64,000 bases of DNA from Oscheius onirici. Lineage: Eukaryota > Nematoda > Chromadorea > Rhabditida > Rhabditidae. Made by a program: the position numbers and the translations under genes. The notes under the pieces were generated by a model. It was not told the DNA's origin and made no database searches. It was given only the letters and a program-made list of their open reading frames with translations. Location of the stretch: positions 5,642,064 through 5,706,063 of the forward strand of contig OW051468.1 of NCBI GenBank assembly GCA_932521025.1, written 5' to 3'. This document shows positions 26,536 through 37,827 of this stretch, piece by piece; position 1 is the stretch's first letter; the number at the start of each line of letters is the position of its first letter.

Positions 26536-26673
26536 TCCCGTTCATTTTCGATCTCTTCTGTTCGTTGTTACCGTCAAAAATACTAAAATGTATCATTATT
26601 TGTTTTTTTGCACTCCCAAGTCTCCCTTGTTGATATCTTAATTCATTGTGAACACCCACCAAAACTTGTTTAG

Positions 26674-28404
26674 ATGGGAGACGGTCGACCTAAATTCGGC
26701 ACATTGGCTTCAGCTGAAGGGCTGAGTCAAATTATGGCCAATCAATCCTCGTCAACTGGATCAGCACCTCTTCAAACTCTTTCTGCACCGGCTCCGAATA
26801 AACACGATGCTCAAGTCATGGCTGAATTCGAAAGAAGAAGAAAGGCTAGAACTCTTACACTGCCAACAGACGACACTCAAGTGTGTTTTTCCTCTAGTCT
26901 TTTAAAATAATCTTCAAGGTAAAATTAAAACTGCGTAAACTGAATCAGCCGATATGTCTTTTCGGCGAAGATATTCTAGATAGGCGAGAGCGTCTTCGAG
27001 CCATCCTTTCCACTATGACCGAGGAGGAAGTAGCTAATGTTCTTCATAGCGATGAACACGCGGAGAACAAGGATGAAGAAATGACCACGTGGTACCATAG
27101 AGGACCGGCAGCTCTACGAACCGCTCGTGTTGCCATCGCTGATTTCTCGCTGAGAAGAGCCAAAGCTAGGTACGGATCTTTTGATTGTGATCGACAAGCA
27201 AATACGTTACAGATTGGAGAAGGCTCGCGAAGAGCTGTCTCGACCCACACATGAGAAGGCGTTAGCTCGACAAGACGTCCAAAAATGGGCGCAGCAGCTG
27301 AATCTGCATGGATCTCAAGTTGCCGACACACGTCCAGTAGCGCAGGCCGAGTTTTCTGCCGATTCCGATCACATTGGTGATATTTTCACCGCTTTTCTTC
27401 AATACCAATTTTCAGTTACCGCCGGATGGTCTGGAGCAGTAGGCGTTTGGAAAAGATCAGATTGCTCGCGAGTCGTCAAATACACTGGGCATTCGTCCCA
27501 ATGTGGAACAGCACGTTTCCATCCAACCGCCTTCTCTTCAAACGATCCGTCAACTCTTCATGTGGCAAGTGGTGGACACGATGGTAAAACTTTCTTCCTC
27601 TGTCAAGTGTTCTTTTTACCAGGCAGTCTATATCTGTGGTCCTTGGACCAAGAGAATCCTATCTCGGAGCTGGAAAACCACGAATCGCGCGTCTCCTCAA
27701 TGGCATTCCATCCAAACGGACGTCATCTGGCCACAAGCTGTTACGACGCGTCTTGGAGAATGTTTGATCTCGAAATAGGCGAGGAAGTCCTGTTCCAGGA
27801 AGGTCATGCAAAGGTTCTTATACCGTTTAATCAATTTCACAGCGTTTTTAGTCGGTGACAGATATAACTATTCATCCTGACGGCTCCGTGGCTCTCACAT
27901 GTGGATTAGATTGCTACGGAAGAGTTTGGGACTTGCGAACAGGACGCTGTATTATGTTTCTTGACGGGCACACTAAAGAGATTTACACCGGTGATTGGCT
28001 TCCTAATGGGTAATATTTCCTTGCTATTCTATGTTTCCGTCTTTTTTAGGTACGAAATGGTAACTGGCAGTGCAGACAACACTATTAAGGTCTGGGATCT
28101 CCGAATGAGGAAGGCGACTTACACGATGCCTGCACACAGCAGCGTCGTGAGTAAAGTCAAGGTTGATCGCCAAGGTCTCTACATCATTTCCAGTGGATTC
28201 GACTGCACACTAAAGGTTCTTTTCCTTCCATCTAAATGAATAAGAAAGCTCCAGCTGTGGTCCACGACAGGATGGCAGCCATTGCGTCAACTGCAGGGAC
28301 ACGACACGAAGATCATGTGCGTGGACATCAGTCCCGACGGAAAATGGATCATGTCATCTGCTTTTGACCGTACATTCAAGCTCTGGGCCCAGTCCGACTA
28401 TTGA
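26674..28404 (+). CDS. prp-4: U4/U6 snRNP protein PRPF4
   Basis: PRPF4 is a spliceosomal U4/U6.U5 tri-snRNP component that binds PPIH and PRPF3. The N-terminal part contains the PRP4 motif ([20 protein letters not shown]). The C-terminal half is a WD40 propeller with repeats such as [77 protein letters not shown] and [16 protein letters not shown]. The ATG directly follows CTTGTTTAG. It lies only 138 bp after the RPB3 stop on the same strand, a spacing typical of nematode operons, so it may be the second cistron of an RPB3-PRPF4 operon. Confidence 0.95.
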
Positions 28405-28753
28405 CTCGACTTTTTATTATGTTCTCCCTTATGTTTCCATAAATTTATGCAAGAAAAGTTGAATTTCAACTGTTGAAACCGACTAAATTCTAAGGAAGAG
28501 CTAATAGGAGAATTACAAAAATTGAGTTGCTGATGAGCAAAATATCGTCCTCGAACACTTTGAAAACAGATAACTTTGAATCGCTCGCTTCCATAAGTTT
28601 GACAAGTCGAAACTTGTCGAAAGATCTTTAGATTTTAATAGTCGCAGCATTCGCTTTTATAGCTTCAGTTTTACTCTGGTTGCCGATCAAGTCGGGTTCT
28701 TCTCCAGTTTTGGTTCGTTTTACTCTAAGTTAAACATAAAAATTGAAACTTAG

Positions 28754-30228
28754 ATGAATTCCAATCTGACCGTCTTCTGTCCCCGATGTCCCGGTTCGAC
28801 GCGGCGGTACGCTCTGGACGAGTTGAGGGAACATGTTGCGAAGGATCACCTCGAGATGACGCCTCTCTTCAATTGCCCTCACTGTCAAGTCGGCTTCATC
28901 TCTCCTCAAATGGCCTTGTATCACTTCCGCTTTGTCTGTTGTATCCAGCAGCACTTTTTGGTTCGTTTTTTTCTAACTCCAATCCAGTTTTAGACGACTA
29001 CCTTCACGAAAAACCTGCTCTCGATGGACATTTCCTTCTTCTACCAGCTGTATCTTGTCGAGTGTGAGGCCATTCGCTGCCTTCTGTCCACTGGTTCTAT
29101 CCCTACTCCTGTTCCACGTGCCACGGTCGAGGAAGACGAACCTCTGGTCTTTGCTGATGAAGATCAAGACGAGGTGAATCGTTTCCTGAAAAAGCTGCGT
29201 GCCGAGCTCGAAGGCAAGCCCCTGCCGAAATCGCCACCAAAGGAGCCGGAAAATGGTTAGTTTCTTTCGCCCTTTCGATCCAAATCTGTTCCGCTACGTG
29301 ATATTTTCTTATGTAACCGACAAATATTTCGAACAACGTGAACCTATCATCCAAGAGTCGCGCAAAACTGTTTGATAAACTCCTGTCTGCAATATTTTTT
29401 GCACACATCCGTTTCCTATTGCAACTCACCGTTTTCAGATCCCCGTGACCGTACTACGCGGACCACTCCGGTCATTCCTCTGACGCCGCAGCCGTCGAAT
29501 CCTGTTGAATATGGTCCTGAAGAACCTCCGCAGAAGCCCTGTCCTCTCTCGCCCAGAAGCACGGTTAAGAGATTTGTCTCTCCGAGCAGAGAGCCAACTG
29601 CTCCGAAAAAGCTGAAGACGGAAGAAAAGAAGACTCCTTCCCCGCATCTCAAGGCTCGCTGCTACATGGATGAGGTCGGCGAGCGACATCACGGCACCAA
29701 GAAGCCTATGGGCAGTCGGCTATGGATTCGGCAGTATGGTCGTAGATCTGTCAGGGACCACGCCTGCGAGTACGAGCGTTGCTGTGACACGCAGTGTCGA
29801 GAAGATTGCAGCTTCTGCAACGGTCTTCATCGCAGCCAGAATTGTGGTGTCGTCATCGATTTCAAGGAGAGGAAGATGATCCTTAGGAGCAAGGGAATCT
29901 GTTCCGGGTTAGTTCTTCAGCTGTGAAAAACGTTATTTTCAGCTGTGGCGTCAAACATAAGTCCAAAGACGAGTCCTGTCAGGATGATATCTGCAAGTAC
30001 TGCTTCTCTCACGACCATTGGTCGTCCTTCTGTCCTTCGCTCAAGTACCAGCATCGTCTGGACATGCTCCGCCATCAGGAAAGGTATCCTCCCAGCATGG
30101 AAATTCTCAAGCTCCAAGTGGAGAGATCTGCTATCTACAGCAAGGAACGTTCGAAGGAGAGACACCAGGAGAAGAAGGACACGAAGCCGTCGGTCAGTCC
30201 TAGCCTCAAGAAGGAAAATAATATGTAG
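28754..30228 (+). CDS. Zinc-finger and CCHC zinc-knuckle protein
   Basis: Not assigned to a named gene. Exons: 28754 to about 28960, about 28992-29254, about 29440-29907 and about 29941-30228. The N-terminus has C2H2-like pairs (VFCPRCPGSTRRYALDELRE..H and FNCPHCQVGF..H). A middle linker is Pro-rich (TPVIPLTPQPSNPVEYGPEE). The C-terminal half has zinc knuckles: CSFCNGLHRSQNC (CX2CX3HX4C), a variant CSGCGVKHKSKDESC, and CKYCFSHDHWSSFC (perfect CX2CX4HX4C). It ends in a basic Lys/Arg/Ser tail. The knuckles suggest RNA or single-strand nucleic-acid binding. The ATG directly follows AAACTTAG, 349 bp after PRPF4, so it may be a third operon member. Confidence 0.72.
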
Positions 30229-30839
30229 AGAGCCTTTTTGGCAATTGTATTTCTGTAATAAACATTTTTATGTAATTTCTTTCTCAAATTCGTGTATTCT
30301 CCAATTGTCCAGCTGAAAAGTTCTCTCTCACCAATGAGAGGTCGTCAGACCACAGTCTCGCGTAAACAGCGCGCCGTCTCGACCTAATGATCTAAAAGAC
30401 CCTACTTGGAGAAGTTCGACCAGCTGTTTACACTCTTTAATGACGTTTTCAGCCCGTATGACGTCGTTGAGCGGAGTCTTTTTATTTTCATCACTCCTTT
30501 ATTAGAAAAACATTTTTGTTACCAGTAACGTAGCTCCATCTTTGGCGAAGCTACCCAATTACGTGTCAAAATGGAAAATATTAATTTTCTTCAGCCTCTT
30601 CATCTGTTTACATGCTTTGATGTTTTTGTTAATTGTTCCGACGGCACTGACCAGTTTCCCATCCAGATCCTTTCCCTCTCGATGACCTATCAAACGTGAG
30701 AACAGGGGAAAGTTCGCTATTCGATGTTTGGCAAGCCGTTGTCCTGTTTAGTGAACAGACGACAATTCCGTTTACTCTCTAATCGTTTCTTCCAGTTTTC
30801 TCATCATTTTACCCATTTTAGGGCAAGAAATGCTGCTGG
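30229..30839. other. Intergenic region before the amidating enzyme gene
   Basis: It contains the polyadenylation area of the zinc-knuckle gene (AATAAA near 30257) and then unassigned sequence ending in the acceptor TTTTAG just before the next gene. No gene or repeat was recognized. Confidence 0.5.
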
Positions 30840-33800
30840 CAGCATTGCTCTTCAGCAGCTGCTTGGGAATCTTCTCTCGGAGCGTCCGAGAGGATGACTC
30901 TACCGTCAAACGGTATTCCGTACAGATGATTGGCTACTCTCCTTCTCAGGTTCGTCTAACAAAAAATAAACGGCATTTTCTTAAAAAACCGTGAGACAAG
31001 TGCCGGTCTGAAAAGATAGGAGATATAGCAGAGAATAATTTATGTTCAGGATGATGACTACGTAGCTGTATCCGTCGAAGCCGCTTCCGGCTATATTGGT
31101 AATACAAACAGAAGATTCCAAAAAACTTTTTCAGTTGGTTTTGAGGCTTTAGCAAACGCTGACCGCGTTCATCATATGCTCCTTTATGGTTGCACACAAC
31201 CAGCAGAAAAAACTGGCTTTTGGCGTGGGCAGACTACTTGTGGCTATGGAGGTAACCATATTCTGTATGCTTGGGCAAGAAACGCGCCAAATCTTGTCCT
31301 GCCTTCTGGAGTCGGTTTCAGCGTCGGACACAAGTCTGACGGAATCGTGCATTTTGTTCTACAGGTAGTCTCTTATCTTATACAGTTACCATTCCTCTCA
31401 GATTCATTACGCACAGCCATTTGCCGGAAATGTGAAAGATTTCTCCGGTGTGACTCTTCATATCAGTCAACAGGAACCAGCTAATCTGGCCGCGGTCATG
31501 CTCTTCGTGTCCGGAGATCCAATTCCTCCTGGATTGAATCAGCATCAGGACAACATGAGCTGCATCTATAATGGAGAGACGGACCTACATCCCTTCGCAT
31601 TCCGAACTCATACTCACTCTATGGGTCGAGTCGTGAGTGCTTTCTTCAATCACGAAGGGCACTGGAATAAGATCGGTGTCAGGAATCCGCAGTGGCCACA
31701 GGCAAGTTTTTTTTATTAATAAACTCTTCCAAGTATGTGTATTTCGTCCATGGAATGTCGTATCCCCAGTCCTTTTAGGGCGCGTCAAAAGTCTTTGTAA
31801 TTAGTTCTGCAGCTACCCTTCAAACTGATCGGATCGGTCTGTGATTGTTCCTGGGGGTAATCGACCTCGAAAAAAAAAATATTGAGAGTTTTTGGAACAG
31901 TCTGGATTTTGGGATCAAGGGTTACGGTAGCTTTGAAAATCGGACCAAAAACGTATTTTCGCAATAACTTTTTGGTGTTGGGAGATACAAAAAAATGGTC
32001 AACTACAAAAAAAATCACCTCATCGAGACGCATCTTTCTTTTTTTGAAAAACGTATTTTACTCTTTGGCGCAAAAAGTTATTCGACCCTAATATTAGACA
32101 AGTGTATATGTCTTTTCAGATGTTCGAGTCGATTCCCGGCCAGCCGGTAATCACAAAAGGCGATCTGATGGCAGCTACGTGTCGCTTCGACTCTCACGAC
32201 AAGACACAGTTCACCCCGATGGGGTATGTTTGTCCTCCTGTCACCTCTCTTTGAACACTTACGAGACGCCAATTGCGAATTTCAGGTCTCATGGTCATGG
32301 AGAGGAAATGTGCAACTTTTACATGTAAGATATTCTTTGAGAAACTTTATTCCCATTCTATAGGATGTTCTATTGGGATGCAAAGAAGGACAATCCGTTC
32401 CCATATGGAGGAGTTTGTGCCGGGATTGAAAAGGCGGTAATAAACTCAAATTAGAAGGGAAATACCAGCGGATTTTAGGACATAATCAAAGCAAGCTATC
32501 CGGCTGAGGGAACTAATCTGCTTCCGGCCAGGCCAGAACTCGAGCATCATGCCCACCAAAGCTCTAAGCCGTTCGGTGTGACGGAATCTCTTTCCATCAA
32601 CAGAATCGGTGACGTGACTCTTGGACAGGTTTCCGGACTCTCATTTGATCTGGAGGGAAATCTCATCGTTTTCCATCGAGGAAGTCGAGTCTGGGATGGA
32701 AGGTAGTCACAAGCAATTATCTCACACGAAAGAACTTTAGAACTTTCGATCAGTACAATCTTCTTCTGGACAAGACTCCCATCAAAGAGGACACCATTCT
32801 GATAGTCAAGTTCAATGGAAATGAATCTCAAATCGTGAAGAAGATGGGAGCTGGCAAGTAAGTTCTATTGTGTGATCTGGACCACTAACTTGTTCTAGAT
32901 TCTACCTTCCTCACGGAATGTTCATGGACAAGGAAGGGTTCCTCTACACAACAGATGTTGGCTCTCATACAGTGGCCAAATGGAGAATCAATAGAAACGG
33001 TGAGAAGATCCGAAGTAAAGAGAAAGGGCCAAATGTCCCGATTGAGTGGGAGCAAGACACAGTGTACAGATACAGTTATTCTCCGGCAATATCCCGAGAA
33101 GACACCTTTTCGGTTTGGAACTAGAGTAGTTCATGATTATTCGGAAGTAGAGCAATAGAATTGGTATGTGCATACGACGACAGACGTTCAAGTAGAGCAA
33201 CAAAACTGGGCCGGAAGATATCTATCGTACACAGTACACTATAGTACAAAAATAAAGAGAATAGTGATGACTAGAACTATATTGATAGATTGTTCTGAAA
33301 ACGTTAGAGCAACCAAATTATTCCAGAGCTCGAACAAGTCTGGGAAAGTGGAGTAAAGCTTTCTCCCGACTCGGACAAGACTCATTTCTGCAAACCTGCG
33401 GGAGTCGTTCGGTACAGAGACAGTATCTACGTGGCCGATGGTTACTGTAACAGTCGAGTCGTTGAGCTCTCTCTGGATGGAAAAAGAACGGTTGGTGAAT
33501 GCTCTAGTGTCAATAGAAAAATGTGTTTCCAGAACGAATTCGGTCTCCCTGGCAACGGACCCGGCCAATTCCAATTGCCTCACGACGTGGTGACCAGTCG
33601 TGGAAAATTGTTCGTCACGGACCGAGAAAACGGCCGCATACAGGAGCTGACGCCAAAGGGAGAATTTATCGAGTCTTTTTCTTCGAGGTTAGAAATATTT
33701 TGTCAGTTCCTGAAGTTATTAGGATCACAACAACGATGAATTAAGTTTCCATGCTGATTCCGTTGCCAGAACAAGTTTAAATTTCAAACTTCAGGCTCTT

Positions 33801-34610
33801 CAACAATCTCTACTCCGCCGACGTCTCTGGCGAATATGTGTATATGATCCCCGGAAGAACTAGCTACGCAGGAGTAAACGAAGCCCAGACAAATATCGAA
33901 ATATACGCTGGCCGAATTGATGCCGGTCTCCTCGAGTTCAGTTTCGGCACCACAAGTTCTCCTTTCGGTGCTCCTCATTGCATTAGAATCGGTCCATCCG
34001 GAAACGCTATCTACATCGGAGACATAGCTGACGGAAAAGGAACTCTCTGGAAGTTTGATGTGAGTTTCTCTCTATCGTTTTGAAAGGACAGTGTCCAAAT
34101 ATAATGATCCAATTTGATAGGACCATCAAGATTAGGACGGAGTCATGAATCCTGACCTTTCCCCGGCTATTTAATTCATTTTCTGTAATTAAAGTTCAAT
34201 GGGTGTACCCGTTTCTTGGTCAGTGAAGCGCTAGAATGCTCGGAAGAAGAAATTTTAAAAAAAGTGCGTAGAGACAGTTCCAGATTTCTCAAGAGGCAAA
34301 GATGCCTACTGAAACTACAAGTTCCGGACTCTCATCCTACCTTCCTAGTCTCCCGAACCTTTCTCTTCCCTCTTACGAAAAGAGTTCTGGAACTGGACCT
34401 CCTTATCTCTTCATAGCAGCCATTCTTCTCCTCGTCGCTGCTATCATCTACGTAGTGAAACGAAAACTACGGAGTGAGAGCAACATCAAAGGATTCGACA
34501 GAAAGGTATCTTCTACTCTATTCCATTTTTCAACTGTACTTCAGGGCTTCAAACCACTTCGAACGGAAGAAAATTCTTCTTTTATTAGTGACGCTAGTGA
34601 CAGCGAATGA
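30840..34610 (+). CDS. pamn-1: Bifunctional peptidylglycine alpha-amidating monooxygenase (PHM-PAL)
   Basis: PAM converts glycine-extended neuropeptides to C-terminal amides in secretory granules. A signal peptide (MLLAALLFSSCLGIFSRS) opens the protein. The PHM domain has all copper ligands: VHHMLL, the His in IHYAQP, HTHSMG, and the Met in EEMCNFYMMFYWD. The PAL domain follows with VIFHRGSRVWDG-like LIVFHRGSRVWDG, YLPHGMFMD, VADGYCNSRVVEL, FQLPHDVV and TDRENGRIQEL, and GAPHCIRIG near its end. A transmembrane segment (PYLFIAAILLLVAAIIYVV) and a short cytosolic tail close it. The acidic residue that I recall after the last PAL His in mammals is Cys here. One intron (31702-32119) has a GC donor and contains an inserted repeat arm. 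Confidence 0.94.
31702..32119 (+). other. GC-AG intron carrying a transposon arm
   Basis: The exon end CCACAG is followed by GCAAGT, and the next exon begins after GTCTTTTCAG. The reading frame (NPQWPQ then MFESIPGQPV) requires this splice, so the intron uses the rare GC donor. Its 418 bp include the 311-bp repeat arm at 31778-32088; without it the intron would be about 105 bp. Confidence 0.75.
31778..32088. mobile_element. Solo arm of the family-1 inverted-repeat element (copy B)
   Basis: The sequence from GGGCGCGTCAAAAGTC to GTTATTCGACCC matches one arm of the elements at 9214 and 56093 over its whole length. It is flanked by TA on both sides, with no core and no opposite arm. It may be an internal-deletion derivative in which one arm and the tRNA-like core were lost. 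Located in an intron of the PAM gene. Confidence 0.85.
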
Positions 34611-34966
34611 CTTTCTGGGTATTATGCTTGCTGTAGACTTCTATTTGTATCTATTCCCATCATAATCTGTGATTTCCCCTCTCCCAGTCAGCATATTCTA
34701 TAGGTTTGGTCTGTACATAGATTTCTTTCATATCAACTTGTCGACTTCACTTTTTACCTCTCCTCTCTCCCTAGTTGGTTGTGTTTTCGACTATATATCT
34801 TTCGGTGCTTTTGCGTTTGAACTGAATATAAATACTGGTGATTGAGTGGTTCTGTTACAGTCAGTGGGAACCTCAAAGTAGGAATTTTAAAAACTTGAAG
34901 AACCTTGGAAGTTATGTAGCTGCTTGAATTAACCATTGGAAAAAATGACTGAGCAATGTTCATTTG

Positions 34967-35785
34967 CTAATGAATGTGACGCGGAAAGGGCAGCTGATGC
35001 TTCTGCGGGGGATCCATTTTGACGGTGAAATGCTCTCCAGTTCTCTTCTTCAGCTTCTCGTCCGTCTCGGCCTGCAGCTCACGGAAGTGGGTGTGGAAGA
35101 GCTTGAGAGTGTCGTGAATGGAGCGAATCTTCTCGAGGCATTCCTTCGTCTGTGGCAGGACGTTTTTCGCGACAAAGTGCAGCTGCTGGAGCTCCTTTTC
35201 GCAGTTGAGGACCTGCTGAATGGCCGATTGACAGATCTTCTGCGTCTCGCCCGTACCGTAGAAGGCTCCCATCGCATGTCCAGTGTCCTGGACGACTCTC
35301 TCGTTTCTCTCGATCGGCATCCTCTCCATATTCTTGTTCTCATAGAACTTATCCCAGTCGAGCTTGGCCTGGTGGCAGTCATAGTCATCCAGAAGCAGCT
35401 GATGACCGGCATGAGTCTTCTCTCTCTCGTTCCATCTTGGCAGCACTGACTCTTCCTTCAGAGCACATAAATGTTCCTGATCTGTAGCCAGACAAACACG
35501 CTCGCCCAGTTCCTGTTGCTCGTCTCTCTTGTAGTCTTCTTTGCGCACCCTCACAGATCTCATTTTCGGCTCAGCAAGGACTCGCTCCTTGTCACAGTTG
35601 TAGACGTTGACGATGGTGATTCCGGAACTCTTGGGTTTGACCATTTTGCGCAGCGAGGTGAAGCCGGGAACAGGATCATGATGACGAGACAGCGTAGAGA
35701 CCTCCGAGTGGTCGCGGGTCACACGACGACCTTCCTTGACGAGTAGATTCCTGGTGGTGCGACTGCTGTGACCGTGGTAGAACAT
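34967..35785 (-). CDS. Unknown 272-residue protein with coiled-coil segment
   Basis: A single uninterrupted ORF opens with ATG at 35785 (MFYHGHSSRTTRNLLV). Not recognized. It is rich in charged residues and Gln, without signal peptide or membrane segment. The C-terminal third (KELQQLHFVAKN..CLEKIRSIHDTLKLF..RELQAETDEKLKKR) looks alpha-helical and coiled-coil-like. An internal Met (MVKPKSSGITIVNVYN) could be an alternative start. It is divergent from the SH2-like gene 160 bp away. The absence of introns is unlike its neighbours and may indicate a recent or retrotransposed origin. The codon usage and the length make it likely coding. Confidence 0.65.
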   Translation of the reverse strand: MFYHGHSSRTTRNLLVKEGRRVTRDHSEVSTLSRHHDPVPGFTSLRKMVKPKSSGITIVNVYNCDKERVLAEPKMRSVRVRKEDYKRDEQQELGERVCLATDQEHLCALKEESVLPRWNEREKTHAGHQLLLDDYDCHQAKLDWDKFYENKNMERMPIERNERVVQDTGHAMGAFYGTGETQKICQSAIQQVLNCEKELQQLHFVAKNVLPQTKECLEKIRSIHDTLKLFHTHFRELQAETDEKLKKRTGEHFTVKMDPPQKHQLPFPRHIH

Positions 35786-35948
35786 GGCGACCAGCTGGCT
35801 TCCAGTAGACTAGTAGATTAAAGTGCTACTCTCTAGAAAAGCAAGTAATCGTAAAGTTTCTTTTCAAAACTTTTTATTTGAAACTACAGTAATATCTTGT
35901 TTCTTTCAAAAAGTTTCTAAAATTTGGAAGAGAGGCAATCAAGATACG

Positions 35949-36674
35949 ATGGACGCTACTGCGACGCCGTACAACTCGCTCTATGGGATGTTAGTTCCAC
36001 CGCCGGTCAAGAAGGGACCCTGCTGTCTGCATGGAAAGGACTGTGCCACAAAGGAAAACGACGGATACGCGAATTTTGTCCCGACGGCAAAGAAGACTGA
36101 AATGAGCGAAAGGACGGAAAAAAATCTGCGCCGGGCCTTGAAGGGGATGAAGACGATGGAGCTGGGAGAGGAGAGTCCGAAATACAAGAAGAGTCGCGAG
36201 AAGACGAAGAAGAAAAAGAGAAAGAACGAAACTCTGAAGATGGATACGAATAAGGTCAAAGAGAAGCCGTTCGAAACGCTTGACAATTTGGCCGCCGTGG
36301 TCAAGCAGAAACTGGTTCAGACGTGTTATCTGGGAGTCAAGACGTGCAAAGAAGCCGAAGAGTTCGTCACCAACCCGACTGACTTTCGTCTCTACCACCG
36401 TCAGGGATCGGCGTCTCTGAACGAGCTTGAACCGTCCCTAGCTCTATTCGTTGTCTACAGAAATGCTTCTCGGTGCTACAAACATTTTCGTATTCGAGAG
36501 CAGAAGTCCAATGGACAGTCGACCTTTTCAGTGGAATACGGCCAAATGGACGCACCTTGCCATCCTTCGCTAGATCATCTTGTCCGTCACTATCATACGC
36601 AATTTTTCTCGTATCCCAAGGACGGCGAGCAGCAGTTCGACGCCTTCCCCAGCTGGAGTGACAGCAGCCGCTGA
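35949..36674 (+). CDS. Small protein with a degenerate SH2 domain
   Basis: A 241-residue ORF without introns; the first ATG is 35949 (MDATATPYNSLYGMLVPPPV). A Lys/Arg-rich middle (KKSREKTKKKKRKNE) precedes an SH2-like domain: YLGVKTCKEAEEFVTNPTDF (the W-x-G..EAE..L helix), RLYHRQGSASL, LALFVVYRNASRCYKHFRI (beta C/D) and PSLDHLVRHYH (helix B, compare SLxxLVxHY). In the FLVRES position it has FRLYHR, so the phosphate-binding Arg is replaced by Tyr. It may therefore bind other ligands or none. It is divergent from the gene at 34967 and followed by AATAAAGG at 36712. Confidence 0.7.
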   Translation: MDATATPYNSLYGMLVPPPVKKGPCCLHGKDCATKENDGYANFVPTAKKTEMSERTEKNLRRALKGMKTMELGEESPKYKKSREKTKKKKRKNETLKMDTNKVKEKPFETLDNLAAVVKQKLVQTCYLGVKTCKEAEEFVTNPTDFRLYHRQGSASLNELEPSLALFVVYRNASRCYKHFRIREQKSNGQSTFSVEYGQMDAPCHPSLDHLVRHYHTQFFSYPKDGEQQFDAFPSWSDSSR

Positions 36675-36950
36675 GATCTTCTCCTCTCTCACCGTTTCGT
36701 CAAACGACGAATAATAAAGGATGTCACGAAAGACTCTTGTTTAATGTTCCCTTCCTTTTGTTTAAACTTTTCTTGTTCTCAACTGGTATTCATTGTTTTC
36801 ATCGTATCCTAGTCCAGTACTCTCTAGTAGAAGCACTCTTCAATACTCCGTAGAATCAGATTTCAAGTTTGACACAACTTTCTGACCGAAACAGCATGCT
36901 CTCGCCTGAATTAGATGATGTGTACCTCTCTCTTTATCAAACAAAAGGGT

Positions 36951-37827
36951 TCAACTTGTAGCATCGTCAGTTAGAGAGAAATGTTTGTCCAGATCAGCAT
37001 CTTCTACAGCAGTGTCCTTATCTCCCTCTTTCCCTTCCTCGTCCTTGTTCTTCTTCAGTTTTTCCTGTTTCCTGTACTTTGCTCGACGGTTTTGGAACCA
37101 TACCTTAAAAACTACAGTACATCTTCATCAAAGTACCGTACCTGTACTCTAGCTTCGGTCAGATCAATCCGCATGGCAATGTCCTCTCTTGTGTAGATGT
37201 CCGGGTAATGGGTTTCCATGAAAGCTCGCTCTAGTTCCTATAATATCTCTTTTTTTAATATAAAAATGTAAGCTACCTTCAGTTGGCCTGAAGTAAATGT
37301 TGTTCTGATTCTCCTCTGTTTCCTTCGCTCCGACGGATTCCCGCCACAGAGTGCTCCGACCAATGATGATCCAGGCAAGCCAGTCATGACTCCATTAGAT
37401 CTGCTCAGTCCATCCAATGACGACTTCTGGTAGAGCTGGTACTGTAGATTGCTGTTGAAGAAGGCCTGAAGCGATTCCTGTCGGTACTGACCGCTCTGAG
37501 TCGTCGAAGAGCCATGGGCGCTTCTGAAACAAGCCTTTCTGCGGAGCCTGTCCTTGTAAATCATTACAGCTTCGAAAGTTCGTCTCTATGCTTCAAAGCA
37601 TGAACTCGTTGATGGACAAGTTAGTTCCAAGTCTTTTCAAGGTTGCGGTAACAAGATTCTTACCTGCCAGTAGTCAAGTAGGGATTAGCATAATTGCCAT
37701 AGACGTTGGTAGATGGAGCACCTGTGGCAGAAGTGGTACTGTAGCCGGCAGCAGCAAAGTTTCCGTTGAGATGAAAGGGAACGCCTTCGGTGAGGCCGTT
37801 CTGTCCGAAGTAGCCGCAATATTCCAT
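36951..37827 (-). CDS. ceh-17: Phox2/CEH-17 paired-like homeodomain transcription factor
   Basis: Phox2 factors specify autonomic or, in nematodes, ALA and SIA neurons. Four exons: about 37662-37827, 37277-37532, 37145-37238 and 36951-37105. The homeodomain begins [17 protein letters not shown], continues [19 protein letters not shown] and [11 protein letters not shown], and ends [15 protein letters not shown] with Gln at position 50. This is almost identical to PHOX2 and unlike goosecoid or Prop. The start [16 protein letters not shown] was chosen as the first in-frame ATG. The protein of about 240 residues matches nematode ceh-17 size and lacks vertebrate poly-Ala tracts. The C-terminus is acidic and charged. 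Confidence 0.93.

Noticed and set aside
35823-35948. Upstream extension of the SH2-like ORF
   Set aside because: The added 42 codons have no ATG start; the first ATG at 35949 is used.
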